NCBI GenBank assembly: GCA_016212105.1
Contig: JACRHJ010000032.1
Location: forward strand, 1 to 64,000
Reading direction: 5' to 3'
From: Nitrospirota bacterium
GTDB lineage: Bacteria; Nitrospirota; JACRHJ01
DNA: 64,000 nucleotides
How positions within the stretch are numbered: position 1 is the stretch's first letter; each line of letters opens with the position of its first letter. A model generated the notes under the pieces. That model was not told where the DNA came from. It saw nothing but the letters and a program-made list of their open reading frames with translations, and made no database searches. The position numbers and the translations under genes are program-made. Below, one piece after another: positions 46,004 through 54,757 of this stretch.

Positions 46004-47116
46004 TTATTTTTGTCCGGGGCTTACCGGCGGGTGCCTGTACCTGTCGTCTTCCGGCACAAGCTCCATCGCCTTCAGGAACGACTGTACCGAGTCCTCGGAG
46101 GCGCCCCTGGCCTTCTGCACGAGGCCGAGCTGGTACCATGCCTCGGCCTGCGCCTTTTTCCCCTCGACCTCGGTGGTCGCGCGTCCCAGGTAGGCCTCGG
46201 CCTTTTCGAGCTGCCCAAGCTCGAAAGATATTGTACCCGCCATCACCAGCGCGTCCTTGTAACCGACGTTCTTCTCGTATATCCCGAGCGCGGCCTCCAT
46301 GTCGCCTGGCTCGCCCCGGCCGGTATATGCGCGGGCAAGTTCGTAGGGTATCTCGCGTCCGCCCATGTAAGCCGGGTTCAGCGCGCCGGCGCGCGCGAGG
46401 TGCCTTGCCGCCTCCCTGAACTCCCCGCGTCCGAGGTCGACCATCCCGAGGTTGTACCATGCGGCGACATAGTTGGGGTAGGCCTCGATAGCCTTGTTGT
46501 ACTGCTCCACGGCCGAGGCCTCGTCGCCCATCCTCTGGAAGTAGCGGGCAATGTTCAGGAGCGCGAGCTGGCCCTGGAGTGTCTTCATGTTGAACGTGGC
46601 CTCGAGCAGGCCGGGGTCCTTCTGGAGCGCGGTCTTGAAGCAGCCCCTCGCCTCGTCGTAGCTGTCCATGTGGTAGTACGCGATGCCCATGTGGTTGTAC
46701 ACGCTGGGCATGTCGAAGTAGTCCGGGTACTGTGTGACGAGCGTCTGGAACATGCCGAGCGCGTCCTCGTCACGGCCGAGCCTCATGTATAGCTTCCCGA
46801 GCGCGGAAATGAACTTGGGCATGTAGACCTTGTCGCCCTTGCACTCGGCGACCGCCTTCCTGTACCAGCCCTCGGCCTCCTTCAGGCGCCTGATGTCCCT
46901 CGACACCGTCTCGCCCATCATGTAAAGCGAGGAGACATGGCGCGGGTTGGCCTTCAGCGCGTCCGTGAACAGCTTCTCGGCGGCCTCGTACTTCCCGGAC
47001 TGGTAGAGCGTCACGCCGTCCAGGTATATCTGGTTCGCGTCGGCAGAAAACGCGGGCGCGGCGTGCACCGTCAATGCGAGGAAGAGTGCAAGGCAGGCTA
47101 TGTAAGGACGGGGCAT
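46004..47116 (-). CDS. Exported TPR-repeat protein
   Basis: A 370-residue protein with a signal peptide (MPRPYIACLALFLALTVHAA, then PAFSA) and at least eight tetratricopeptide units, for example YLDGVTLYQSGKYEAAEKLF, YNHMGIAYYHMDSYDEARGC, AWYNLGMVDLGRGEFREAAR and AWYQLGLVQKARGASEDSVQ. It should be a periplasmic interaction scaffold. ATG 47114-47116 is chosen because of the signal peptide and a GAAAGG site; the 45 in-frame residues upstream are repeat translation. It diverges from the 15-haem cytochrome gene. Confidence 0.87.
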   Translation of the reverse strand: MPRPYIACLALFLALTVHAAPAFSADANQIYLDGVTLYQSGKYEAAEKLFTDALKANPRHVSSLYMMGETVSRDIRRLKEAEGWYRKAVAECKGDKVYMPKFISALGKLYMRLGRDEDALGMFQTLVTQYPDYFDMPSVYNHMGIAYYHMDSYDEARGCFKTALQKDPGLLEATFNMKTLQGQLALLNIARYFQRMGDEASAVEQYNKAIEAYPNYVAAWYNLGMVDLGRGEFREAARHLARAGALNPAYMGGREIPYELARAYTGRGEPGDMEAALGIYEKNVGYKDALVMAGTISFELGQLEKAEAYLGRATTEVEGKKAQAEAWYQLGLVQKARGASEDSVQSFLKAMELVPEDDRYRHPPVSPGQK

Positions 47117-47402
47117 GGTACTGGTACCTTTCGGGCAATATTCAATTAAAGAAGGGCCGGCACGACGGCCCTGTCTGTCACCCCCGTGAAAACGGGGGTC
47201 CATTTTGACTCTACGTATTACAATGGATTCCCGTTTTCGCGGGAATGACAAACAAAGATAATGTAGAACATGGCAAACGGTATGCGGAACCCTGTATACA
47301 AAAACTCTAAATCAAAAGCCCGTCCAAGTCAATGATATTTTATAATCCAAGTCCTTGACAACGGCGCTCGATATATGTAAATATTGTCCGTGGAGGGCGC
47401 AT
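47117..47402. other. Divergent intergenic region with repeats and a weak promoter
   Basis: Holds a CCCCCGTGAAAACGGGGG hairpin (about 47187-47207) and a TCCCGTTTTCGCGGGA hairpin (about 47228-47245). A TGGCAA...TGCG element (47271-47286) keeps the GG-N10-GC spacing of sigma-54 promoters but has three mismatches. TTGACA near 47355 with TAAATA 17 bases on is a possible sigma-70 promoter for the cytochrome. Confidence 0.45.
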
Positions 47403-48878
47403 ATGAGGATTACGGCGGTTTGCATAATGGTCGCGGCGGCGCTTGCGGTTGTCTGCGGCCTGGCCTTCGCGGGCAGCGGCGGCGAGGACAAGGCGCTCAA
47501 GGAGATGATCAAGCAGAGCCGGCTTGAGCACGCCAACCCGCATATCGCGCTCGGATGCGCCGCATGCCACGGCGTGAACAACCCCCAGGCCGGCCCGGAC
47601 GGCAAGGTCCCGTTTGCCGGGGGCGCGGGCATCAAGGAGGCCTGCTACGCCTGCCACGACAGATCTTCCAACATACACCCGGTCGGCCAGCTCCCTTCCA
47701 TGAAGGTGCCCGCGCACCTGCACCTCGAGGAAGGCCGTGTCTCCTGCAACACCTGCCACGACATGCACATGCAGACCACGAAGGACCACCTGCTCCGGGG
47801 TTTCGCGGACGGACGGTACAAGAACCGGCCGGACCTCTGCATAGACTGCCACGGCGAGAAGTTCGTCCGGAAGAACCCGCACGTCAACCAGAAGGAACGC
47901 GGCCTGTGCGTCTTCTGCCACCAGACCGAGCCAGGCAAGATGGACACCGAGAGGACGGTCCGGTTCCGGTACGGGATACTGCGCACGTGCAACTTCTGCC
48001 ACAACGTCGTCGGGCAGGGCCACCCGGTCAACGTGGACAAGGACGTCGCCCCACCGAGGTCGCTGCCGAGGGACGTGGACGGCTCGGTCACATGCGCCAC
48101 CTGCCACAACCCGCACGGCACGACTGACACGCTCCACTTCCTCCGCCGCGAGTACATCGTCAGCCTCGAGGCGGCGAGGAACTTCGACCCGCACAAAAAC
48201 GACTGCCTCGCCTGCCACGGCGACACCCCGAAGAAGGGCGCTACACTTGACGCCGTCTATGCGGGGCTCAAGTTCAAGGGGAATGTCGGGCTTCTGTGCA
48301 ACAGCTGCCACGGCGCGCACAGCGTCCACCCGGTCGAGGTAGCCCCGGCCCCGGACATGAAGGTGCCGGACTACCTTCCTCTGGACGGCAAGGGCCGGAT
48401 AAACTGCATCACCTGCCACGAGATGAACTGCGGCGGGGGCAGGGTAAAGCTCAGGCTGTTCGACGAACGGGAAGGCTCGATGAAGATGCTCTGCTATTCG
48501 TGCCACGACGAGAAGAAGTTCGCCAAGACAAACCCGCACGGGGGCATCGAGGAGGGCGAGGGCTGCCTGTTCTGCCACGAGCGGCAGCCGGACAGGAGGA
48601 CGGACACCGCCGCGACCGTGTCCTTCATCACAAGCATGAGGATGATATGCCTGCGCTGCCACGACCGGCACAACCACCCGGCCGGGGTGGAGCACCTGGT
48701 CATGCCGGAGACCGACCTGCCCAGGGACCTGCCGGTGGACGACGCGGGCATGATTACCTGCATCACCTGCCACAACCCGCACATTGGCGGCGAGAAGGGC
48801 AGCTCGACGGCTCTCGACCGCCGCCTGCGCCGTCCGGGCGACAAGCTCTGCGACGTCTGCCACGTGGCGAACTATTGA
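47403..48878 (+). CDS. 15-haem c-type cytochrome
   Basis: A 491-residue exported protein: signal peptide MRITAVCIMVAAALAVVCGL, then AFA. I count 15 CxxCH motifs (CAACH, CYACH, CNTCH, CIDCH, CVFCH, CNFCH, CATCH, CLACH, CNSCH, CITCH, CYSCH, CLFCH, CLRCH, CITCH, CDVCH), and several are followed by NPH or DMH sequences, as in the doubled CxxCH cytochrome repeats. It is a periplasmic or outer-surface electron carrier. GGAGGG precedes ATG 47403. It is followed at once by a peptide-binding lipoprotein gene; the connection is not obvious. Confidence 0.93.
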   Translation: MRITAVCIMVAAALAVVCGLAFAGSGGEDKALKEMIKQSRLEHANPHIALGCAACHGVNNPQAGPDGKVPFAGGAGIKEACYACHDRSSNIHPVGQLPSMKVPAHLHLEEGRVSCNTCHDMHMQTTKDHLLRGFADGRYKNRPDLCIDCHGEKFVRKNPHVNQKERGLCVFCHQTEPGKMDTERTVRFRYGILRTCNFCHNVVGQGHPVNVDKDVAPPRSLPRDVDGSVTCATCHNPHGTTDTLHFLRREYIVSLEAARNFDPHKNDCLACHGDTPKKGATLDAVYAGLKFKGNVGLLCNSCHGAHSVHPVEVAPAPDMKVPDYLPLDGKGRINCITCHEMNCGGGRVKLRLFDEREGSMKMLCYSCHDEKKFAKTNPHGGIEEGEGCLFCHERQPDRRTDTAATVSFITSMRMICLRCHDRHNHPAGVEHLVMPETDLPRDLPVDDAGMITCITCHNPHIGGEKGSSTALDRRLRRPGDKLCDVCHVANY

Positions 48879-48955
48879 CCGCCATGCCGCGTCCCATGGA
48901 CCTCGATGCCTCTGGAAAAACAGGACTGGCCGGCGGCTGCGCCGACACTGGGAAG

Positions 48956-50521
48956 ATGCTCAAAAGGACCGCCATTATCCTACTCCTGTTCCTCCTCGGC
49001 TGCTCCACGCAGGCGCGTCAGCCGGAGTACCTCTACCTGCGCCTGTCGTCCGACCCGACCACGCTCGACCCCGCTTTCATAGTGGACACGGCCGGCGGCG
49101 CCATCGCCGCGAAGCTGTACAACGGCCTGGTCGGCTTCGACCGTGACGCCAAGGTCGTGCCGGACGCGGCGGAGTCGTACGAACTGAGCAAAGACGGAAA
49201 GACCTATATATTCCACATACGCCCAGGCATAAAATTCACCAACGGCCGCGAGCTGACCGCGCAGGACTTCAAGTACTCGTTCGAGCGCGTCCTGTCGCCA
49301 GTGACCAGCTCCCCGCGCACCTGGCTCTTCGACAGGGTAGCCGGGGCGCGCGAGTTCATGGACGGGAAGGCGGACGGCGTCTCAGGCATCAGGGCCCTTG
49401 ACGCCCGGACGCTCGTGATAGAGCTGGCCGCGCCGTTCGGCCCGTTCCTCGGCCTGCTCGCCATGCCCGGCGCGTACGTCATCCCAAGGGAGGCGGTGGA
49501 GGCGGAGGGTGAGGGCTTCTCCGACAGGCCCGTCGGCACCGGGCCGTACACCCTCGCGTCCTGGGAGCACGGGAGCCGCATCACCCTTTCCGCGAACCCC
49601 GGCTACTTGGGCGAGAAGCCCAGGCTCGCCGGTATAATCTACCGTGTAATCCCGGAGGACCTGACCGCGGTGGCCGAGTTCGAGCGAGGTAACCTCGACG
49701 CCATCGGTATACCCGCGCCAGAGTTCGCAAGGTACGTCAAAGACCCAAAGTGGAAGGGCAACGTGTTGTCGCAGGTCGGGATGAACACCTACTACCTCGG
49801 GATGAACTGCGCACGTCCCCCGTTCGACGACCCGAGGCTCCGGCAGGCGGTCTCGTATGCCATAGACAAAAAACGCATCCTCGCCACGGTATACGAGGGG
49901 CGTGCCGTGGCCGCCATAGGCCCCGTGCCGCCCGTCCTGCTGACGATGCCGCCGTGCTGTCTGGACTCATACCCCTACGACCCCGCCGAGGCGAAGCGGC
50001 TCCTCTCCGAGGCGGGCCACCCGGACGGCCTGAAGATGACGATATACATCGGGGCTGAACAGGAGACGCTCGACATGGTCGAGGTCGTCCAGCAGTACCT
50101 CGGTGACGCGGGCATCGAGGTGTCGATCGTACAGCTCGAATGGTCCGCCTTCAAGCAGGCGGTGAACGACGGGGACGCGGACGCCTTCTGGCTGTCATGG
50201 CAGGCGGACTACCCCGACCCGGAGAACTTCCTCTACCCAGTCTTCCACAGCGGGAACGCGGGCTCGGCCGGGAACAGGGCGCGTTTCTCCGACGCGGAGT
50301 TCGACAGGCTGATAACCGAGGCACAGTCGGAGCCTGACCCGGCGAAGCGTGACGTGCTCTACCGCTCCGCCCAGACGCGGGCGGTGCAGATGGCCCCCTG
50401 GGTGTTCTTCTGGCACAAGAAGGACTACGTCGTCCACCAGCCCTGGGTGACCGGTTACAGGCTGTACCCCATAAGCAACGCGGACAAGGGGCTGGGCGTG
50501 GCGTTATTAATCCGGCAATAA
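48956..50521 (+). CDS. ABC transporter peptide-binding lipoprotein (family 5)
   Basis: A 521-residue extracytoplasmic solute-binding protein of the OppA/DppA family. The signal peptide MLKRTAIILLLFLLGCS has a lipobox cysteine (Cys16). YLRLSSDPTTLDPAFIVDTA, GLVGFDRDAKVVPDAAESYE, SKDGKTYIFHIRPGIKFTNG and the SYAIDKKRI block are family signatures. It would bind peptides or another small ligand in the periplasm; no permease or ATPase genes are adjacent. ATG 48956 lacks a well-spaced ribosome-binding site; ATG 48884, in frame and 5 bases after the cytochrome stop, is an alternative with 24 extra residues. Confidence 0.88.
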   Translation: MLKRTAIILLLFLLGCSTQARQPEYLYLRLSSDPTTLDPAFIVDTAGGAIAAKLYNGLVGFDRDAKVVPDAAESYELSKDGKTYIFHIRPGIKFTNGRELTAQDFKYSFERVLSPVTSSPRTWLFDRVAGAREFMDGKADGVSGIRALDARTLVIELAAPFGPFLGLLAMPGAYVIPREAVEAEGEGFSDRPVGTGPYTLASWEHGSRITLSANPGYLGEKPRLAGIIYRVIPEDLTAVAEFERGNLDAIGIPAPEFARYVKDPKWKGNVLSQVGMNTYYLGMNCARPPFDDPRLRQAVSYAIDKKRILATVYEGRAVAAIGPVPPVLLTMPPCCLDSYPYDPAEAKRLLSEAGHPDGLKMTIYIGAEQETLDMVEVVQQYLGDAGIEVSIVQLEWSAFKQAVNDGDADAFWLSWQADYPDPENFLYPVFHSGNAGSAGNRARFSDAEFDRLITEAQSEPDPAKRDVLYRSAQTRAVQMAPWVFFWHKKDYVVHQPWVTGYRLYPISNADKGLGVALLIRQ

Positions 50522-50761
50522 TATATGCAAACCCTGCGAAGTAAGAAACGTCCCTGGATTCCCGCTTTCGCGGGAATGACGTGCGATTGTTCGTCGCCCC
50601 GTGCTTGACACGGGGTCCAGGAAGTTTGCCAATTTTGCAACCGGATTAATAACACGGTAAGGCCCAATATTAACGCCCGTTTTCCCTTGTCATAGCAACC
50701 GCCATGCTGTAAGCTATATATGTTTGCCGCAACATGATACCTGACAACCGCGGGTAGGACT
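50522..50761. repeat. Repeat cluster before the sensor kinase
   Basis: AATCCGGCA followed by TATGCAAAC...GCGAAGTAAGAAA, a TCCCGCTTTCGCGGGA hairpin (about 50553-50578) and a CCCCGTGCTTGACACGGGG repeat (about 50596-50616). The same AATCCGGCA to TCCCGC order recurs at about 61672-61742. The last 120 bases are unassigned leader. Confidence 0.6.
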
Positions 50762-52975
50762 ATGAATGCGTCCAACAGGCCGTCCATCCATAATATCGCC
50801 TATGTCGCGGTATTCCTCCTCATCATCTCGGTCATCGTATACCTGAACCTCGTCTTCCAGCAGAACCTGAAAAACGACATCGCGCACCAGTTCTCGGACC
50901 AGCAGCTCCTCCTCGCCCGAGGCGCATCGCTCAGCATAGAAAAGCACATCGACAACTACGTAAAACACCTGGTCACGCTCGCGCAGCTCCCGTCAATACG
51001 CGACATGGAGGAGTCCCGCGCGCGTGAGCAGATACTGAAGACGATCATAGACGAGATACCGCGCGAGGAGGAGACCATCGTCAACTTCCAGCTCATAGAC
51101 AAGCGCGGCATTATCGTCATCGACACGTCCACGCACAGCTCCGCCGGCATGGACATCTCGGACCGCGAGTACTTCGCCAAGACACGCCAGCTCGTCAAGG
51201 GCGAGGTCAACATCACGAACATGCTCCGGATGAAGGAGCTGAGCCCGTCTAAGCGGTACATCGTCATATCCACGCCTCTGTACAAGAACACAGCCGGGGG
51301 GCCGGTTGCATTCAACGGCGCGGCCCTCTTCGCCGTCAGCGTGGACGACATCGCGGGCGAGTACGTCTCGCAGATACGGATCGGGAAGCGCGGCTACGCA
51401 TGGGTCATGGACAGCCACGGCACGCTGGTGTACCACCCGACCAACCCGGAGATGATAGGCAGGAACCTCCTTGACGCGGACGAGTCCTGCTACCAGTGTC
51501 ACAGGTCGTTCGACGCGGAGAGGAAGATACTCGCGGGCGTGGGCATCGACTACGGCCTGTACACCGCGCCCATGGGCGAGGACAAGCTAATATCGTTCTC
51601 CCGCGCGCGCGTCGGCTCGGAGTCCTGGATCGTATGCGTCACCGCCCCGTTCACGGAGGTCACGTCTCTCATCGCGAAGTCGATGAAGCTGTACTCGTGG
51701 CTCATCTCCATAATCTTCTTCACCGTCATCGGCACGTCCGTGTTCTTCATCGTCCTGATAAAGAAAAAGACCGCGGCCGACGAGCGCGCGAAGTACGCGT
51801 CCGAGCTGGAGGTCAGGATAAAGGAGCGCACCAGCGAGCTTTCCCGCGAGAAGGAGAAGCTGCACGCGATCCTGTCCGGGTTCGGCGCGGCGGTCTCGCT
51901 CATAGACCGGAACTACAAGGTGCTCTGGGCGAACGAGGTCGTGGCCCAGAACGTGAAGTACCCGGTAGGGAAGATGTGTTACGCAGCCTACAGGAACAGG
52001 ACGAGCCCGTGCCAGGGCTGCCCGCTGCCCGCCGCGCTGGCGAGCGGCCGCATCGAGACCGCAGAGATGGCATGCCGCAGGCCCGGCGTCAGGCCCGGGG
52101 CTGCCCGAGACCCACTGGACGACTACATCACGGGCGACCTGCTCGCGATGCTTGCGCACGACGGCGCGGGCTACTTCCAGTTCGTCATCGCGCCCATCAA
52201 AGACAAGGACGGAAACGTCACCCAGGTGGTCGAGCTTATACAGGACGTGACCGGGATAAAGAGGCTGGAGCAGTCGATGATGCACTCCGAGAAGCTTGCC
52301 GCGCTCGGGCGCATATCGGCCGGCATAGCGCACGAGATAGGAAACCCGCTCACGTCCATATACTCGTTCATACAGATACTCCAGGAGAACCGGTACGACA
52401 GCTTCACGAACAACACGCTCGACACCATATCGTTCCACATCAACCGCATTAAGGAGATAGTCCAGCAGATGTCCGGGTTCTCCCGCAGCTACACGGTGGA
52501 GAAAGGGCCGGTGGACATGAACGACTCCGTCCGGGCCGCGCTCGACCTGCTCGGCCACGAGAAGGGTATGAAGGGCTGCCAGCTCTTCACGAGCTACTTC
52601 CCGGAGATGCTCATCGTGACGGCGGACGAGAAGTGGCTGGTCTCGGTCTTCGTCAACCTGATAATAAACGCGCTCGACGCGATGCCGGGGCCGGGGCGGC
52701 TCACGGTCAGGACCTGCGTCGAGGAGGTGCGCGAGGGCTGCCGGAGGGCGGTGGCCGAGGTCTCGGACACCGGCGTCGGCATACCGCACGAGGACATAGA
52801 GAAGATATTCGACCCGTTCTACACGACGAAGCAGTCAGGCAAGGGGACCGGCCTGGGCCTCGCTGTCACGTATTCCATAATCAAGGACCTGGGCGGCGAC
52901 ATATCCGTCGTGAGCCAGCCGGGCGAGGGTACGACTTTCACGATCAAGCTGCCGATGGAGGAGTGTTTTGGCTGA
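50762..52975 (+). CDS. Sensor histidine kinase with haem-binding (CxxCH) periplasmic Cache domain
   Basis: A 737-residue membrane kinase. A membrane helix (about 12-33), a periplasmic double-Cache-type sensor (about 40-300) and a second helix (about 311-333) lead to a coiled coil (about 340-370), a PAS domain (about 366-500), HisKA with the phosphorylated His524 (SAGIAHEIGNPLTS) and HATPase (NLIINALDAMPG, VSDTGVGIP, GKGTGLGLAV). The periplasmic domain contains CYQCH at 243-247, a c-type haem attachment motif. The PAS domain carries CYAAYRNRTSPCQGC, a possible metal or disulfide site. It likely senses periplasmic redox state or a haem ligand (inference). The response-regulator start overlaps its 3' end by 8 bases. 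Confidence 0.9.
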   Translation: MNASNRPSIHNIAYVAVFLLIISVIVYLNLVFQQNLKNDIAHQFSDQQLLLARGASLSIEKHIDNYVKHLVTLAQLPSIRDMEESRAREQILKTIIDEIPREEETIVNFQLIDKRGIIVIDTSTHSSAGMDISDREYFAKTRQLVKGEVNITNMLRMKELSPSKRYIVISTPLYKNTAGGPVAFNGAALFAVSVDDIAGEYVSQIRIGKRGYAWVMDSHGTLVYHPTNPEMIGRNLLDADESCYQCHRSFDAERKILAGVGIDYGLYTAPMGEDKLISFSRARVGSESWIVCVTAPFTEVTSLIAKSMKLYSWLISIIFFTVIGTSVFFIVLIKKKTAADERAKYASELEVRIKERTSELSREKEKLHAILSGFGAAVSLIDRNYKVLWANEVVAQNVKYPVGKMCYAAYRNRTSPCQGCPLPAALASGRIETAEMACRRPGVRPGAARDPLDDYITGDLLAMLAHDGAGYFQFVIAPIKDKDGNVTQVVELIQDVTGIKRLEQSMMHSEKLAALGRISAGIAHEIGNPLTSIYSFIQILQENRYDSFTNNTLDTISFHINRIKEIVQQMSGFSRSYTVEKGPVDMNDSVRAALDLLGHEKGMKGCQLFTSYFPEMLIVTADEKWLVSVFVNLIINALDAMPGPGRLTVRTCVEEVREGCRRAVAEVSDTGVGIPHEDIEKIFDPFYTTKQSGKGTGLGLAVTYSIIKDLGGDISVVSQPGEGTTFTIKLPMEECFG

Positions 52976-54317
52976 GCGGATACTTGTGGTGGACGACGAG
53001 AAGTCGATATGCGACGCGCTCGCGCACGTGCTGAAGAAAGCGGGCTACGCGGTAACCACGGCGTTTTCTGGTGTCGAAGGCATAAAACTCATCGAGAGCA
53101 TGGGGTTCGACCTGGTCATCTCCGACATCAAGATGGAGGGGGTAAGCGGCCTCGACGTCCTCAGACGGTCGCTGGAGGTCTCGCCCGACATGCCGGTCAT
53201 CATGATAACCGCGTTCGGCTCGATTGACTCGGCGGTCGAGGCGGTCCGGCTCGGCGCCGCCGACTACATCACCAAGCCCTTTGTCAACGAGGACCTCCGG
53301 ATGCGCGTGGCGAAGACACTCGAGACGCGAAGGCTCGCCGCCGAGAACCGCGAGCTGAAGGCGCAGCTCTCGGACAAGTACGACTTCTCACGCGTGATAG
53401 GCCGCTCGGACGCGATGAAGAAGGTCTTCGTCCTCCTCGAGAAGGCGATACCCGCAAGCAGCAACATCCTGATTACAGGCGAGACAGGGACCGGCAAGGG
53501 CCTGGTCGCCAAGACAATACACTACAACAGCCCGAGGAAGGACCGGCCGTTCGTAGCGGTAAACTGCGGCGCGATACCGGAGCACCTCCTCGAAAGCCAG
53601 CTCTTCGGCCACAAGAGGGGCGCGTTCACCTCCGCCGACCGGGACGCGAAGGGCGTCGTCGAGGGGGCGGAGGGCGGGACGCTCTTCCTCGACGAGATAG
53701 GCGAGATGCCGCTCGGCCTCCAGGTCAAGATTCTCAAGCTAATCCAGGACCGGGAGTACCTGCCTGTGGGCGGGACCGCGCCCGTTTCTCTCGACGCGCG
53801 CATCATCGCCGCGACAAACCAGGACCTGGAGAAACTCATCTCCGAGGGCCGGTTCCGCCAGGACCTTTACTACCGCCTGAACGTGCTCGAGATAGAGATG
53901 CCGCCGCTCCGCGCGCGCGGCGACGACTCGCTCTTCCTCGCGCGCGAGTTCGTGAAGGAGTTCGGTAAGGCGGCGGGCGGCAAGGTTACGGGCATGGACA
54001 AGTCCGTCGAGCGGGTCATCGTCAACTACCCGTGGCCGGGCAACATCAGGGAACTCCGGAACGTCGTCGAGCGCGCCCTCGTCCTGTGCGACGGATGCAC
54101 CATAACGTCCGAGCACCTGCCGGAGCGGTTCTCCCAGGCCGGGCCCGGCGGCCGCATCAACCCGCACCTCAAGGAGGCGCACGAGGAGTTCGAGTCCAGG
54201 TACATCCAGCGCATCTGCGAGGAGAACGCCGGTGACAAGGAGCTTACCGCGAAGATTCTCGGGATAGACCTTGCGACGCTGTACAGGAAGATAAAGAAGT
54301 ACGATATAGGGTGCTGA
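52968..54317 (+). CDS. Sigma-54-dependent response regulator (NtrC family)
   Basis: A 449-residue three-domain regulator. The receiver has Asp10/Asp11, the phosphoacceptor Asp53 and Lys103. The AAA+ domain has Walker A GETGTGKG (171-178) and Walker B GGTLFLDE (236-243). The sigma-54-contact loop reads GAFTSA (218-223), not the usual GAFTGA. A Fis-type helix-turn-helix ends it (LTAKILGIDLATLYRKIKKY). TTG 52968 starts inside the kinase gene, so the pair is coupled. Consensus sigma-54 promoters at 44781 and 63008 in this window are candidate targets (inference). Confidence 0.94.
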   Translation: MAERILVVDDEKSICDALAHVLKKAGYAVTTAFSGVEGIKLIESMGFDLVISDIKMEGVSGLDVLRRSLEVSPDMPVIMITAFGSIDSAVEAVRLGAADYITKPFVNEDLRMRVAKTLETRRLAAENRELKAQLSDKYDFSRVIGRSDAMKKVFVLLEKAIPASSNILITGETGTGKGLVAKTIHYNSPRKDRPFVAVNCGAIPEHLLESQLFGHKRGAFTSADRDAKGVVEGAEGGTLFLDEIGEMPLGLQVKILKLIQDREYLPVGGTAPVSLDARIIAATNQDLEKLISEGRFRQDLYYRLNVLEIEMPPLRARGDDSLFLAREFVKEFGKAAGGKVTGMDKSVERVIVNYPWPGNIRELRNVVERALVLCDGCTITSEHLPERFSQAGPGGRINPHLKEAHEEFESRYIQRICEENAGDKELTAKILGIDLATLYRKIKKYDIGC

Positions 54318-54676
54318 TGGATTTTTCACCACAGAGTCACAGAGGCACAGAGAAAACCGGTTTATTGCAGGGGCTGGCCCGTGCCTTATAGACCTTGACG
54401 TCACCCCCGTGAAAACGGGGGCCCAGCGACTTTTTAGACGCCGGTCTCATGCGCAACGAAATTCCTGGATTCCCGCCGGAGTTTACCCCGGTACACCTAA
54501 AGCCGGGGCGGGAATGACGCCCACCATGACACAACATGTCGCGCCATCAGTTGTAGCTGCCCGATTCATCGGGCGCTCTAAAAGCAGGGGCCGACACACG
54601 GGTCGGCCCCTGCATGAAAACCACGAAGCCCACCCGTCGCCTGGCATACTCGAAATCCTAAAGCTGCACATTGACG
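54318..54676. repeat. Repeat-filled spacer
   Basis: A CCCCCGTGAAAACGGGGG hairpin (about 54403-54422), an inverted long CCCGCCCCGGCTTTAGGTGT-family repeat (about 54468-54520), a CCCGATTCATCGGGC hairpin (about 54560-54575) and a GCCGAC hairpin (about 54590-54612). No gene. Confidence 0.7.
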
Positions 54677-54705
54677 TTGACGGCCTTCCCCGCACCTGCT
54701 ATTAT
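54677..54705 (+). promoter_or_regulatory. Promoter of the cNMP-rhodanese gene
   Basis: TTGACG and TATTAT with a 17-base spacer, about 50 bases before the start. Confidence 0.6.
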
Positions 54706-54757
54706 CCACGCAAAATAATAATAAATGCCCTGCCCCCGTCAATCAAGGAGGACTGTA

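Noticed and set aside
47271-47286. TGGCAA...TGCG as a sigma-54 promoter for the 15-haem cytochrome
   Set aside because: Spacing is right, but three consensus positions differ and a TTGACA/TAAATA alternative is present; left as a weak candidate only.
47340-48863. 507-residue minus-strand open frame opposite the 15-haem cytochrome
   Set aside because: A translation of reversed CxxCH coding sequence (Val/Ala/Arg-rich); not a gene.
54409-54757. Protein-coding frame upstream of the cNMP-rhodanese gene
   Set aside because: It spans three repeat families and a promoter; no ribosome-binding site.
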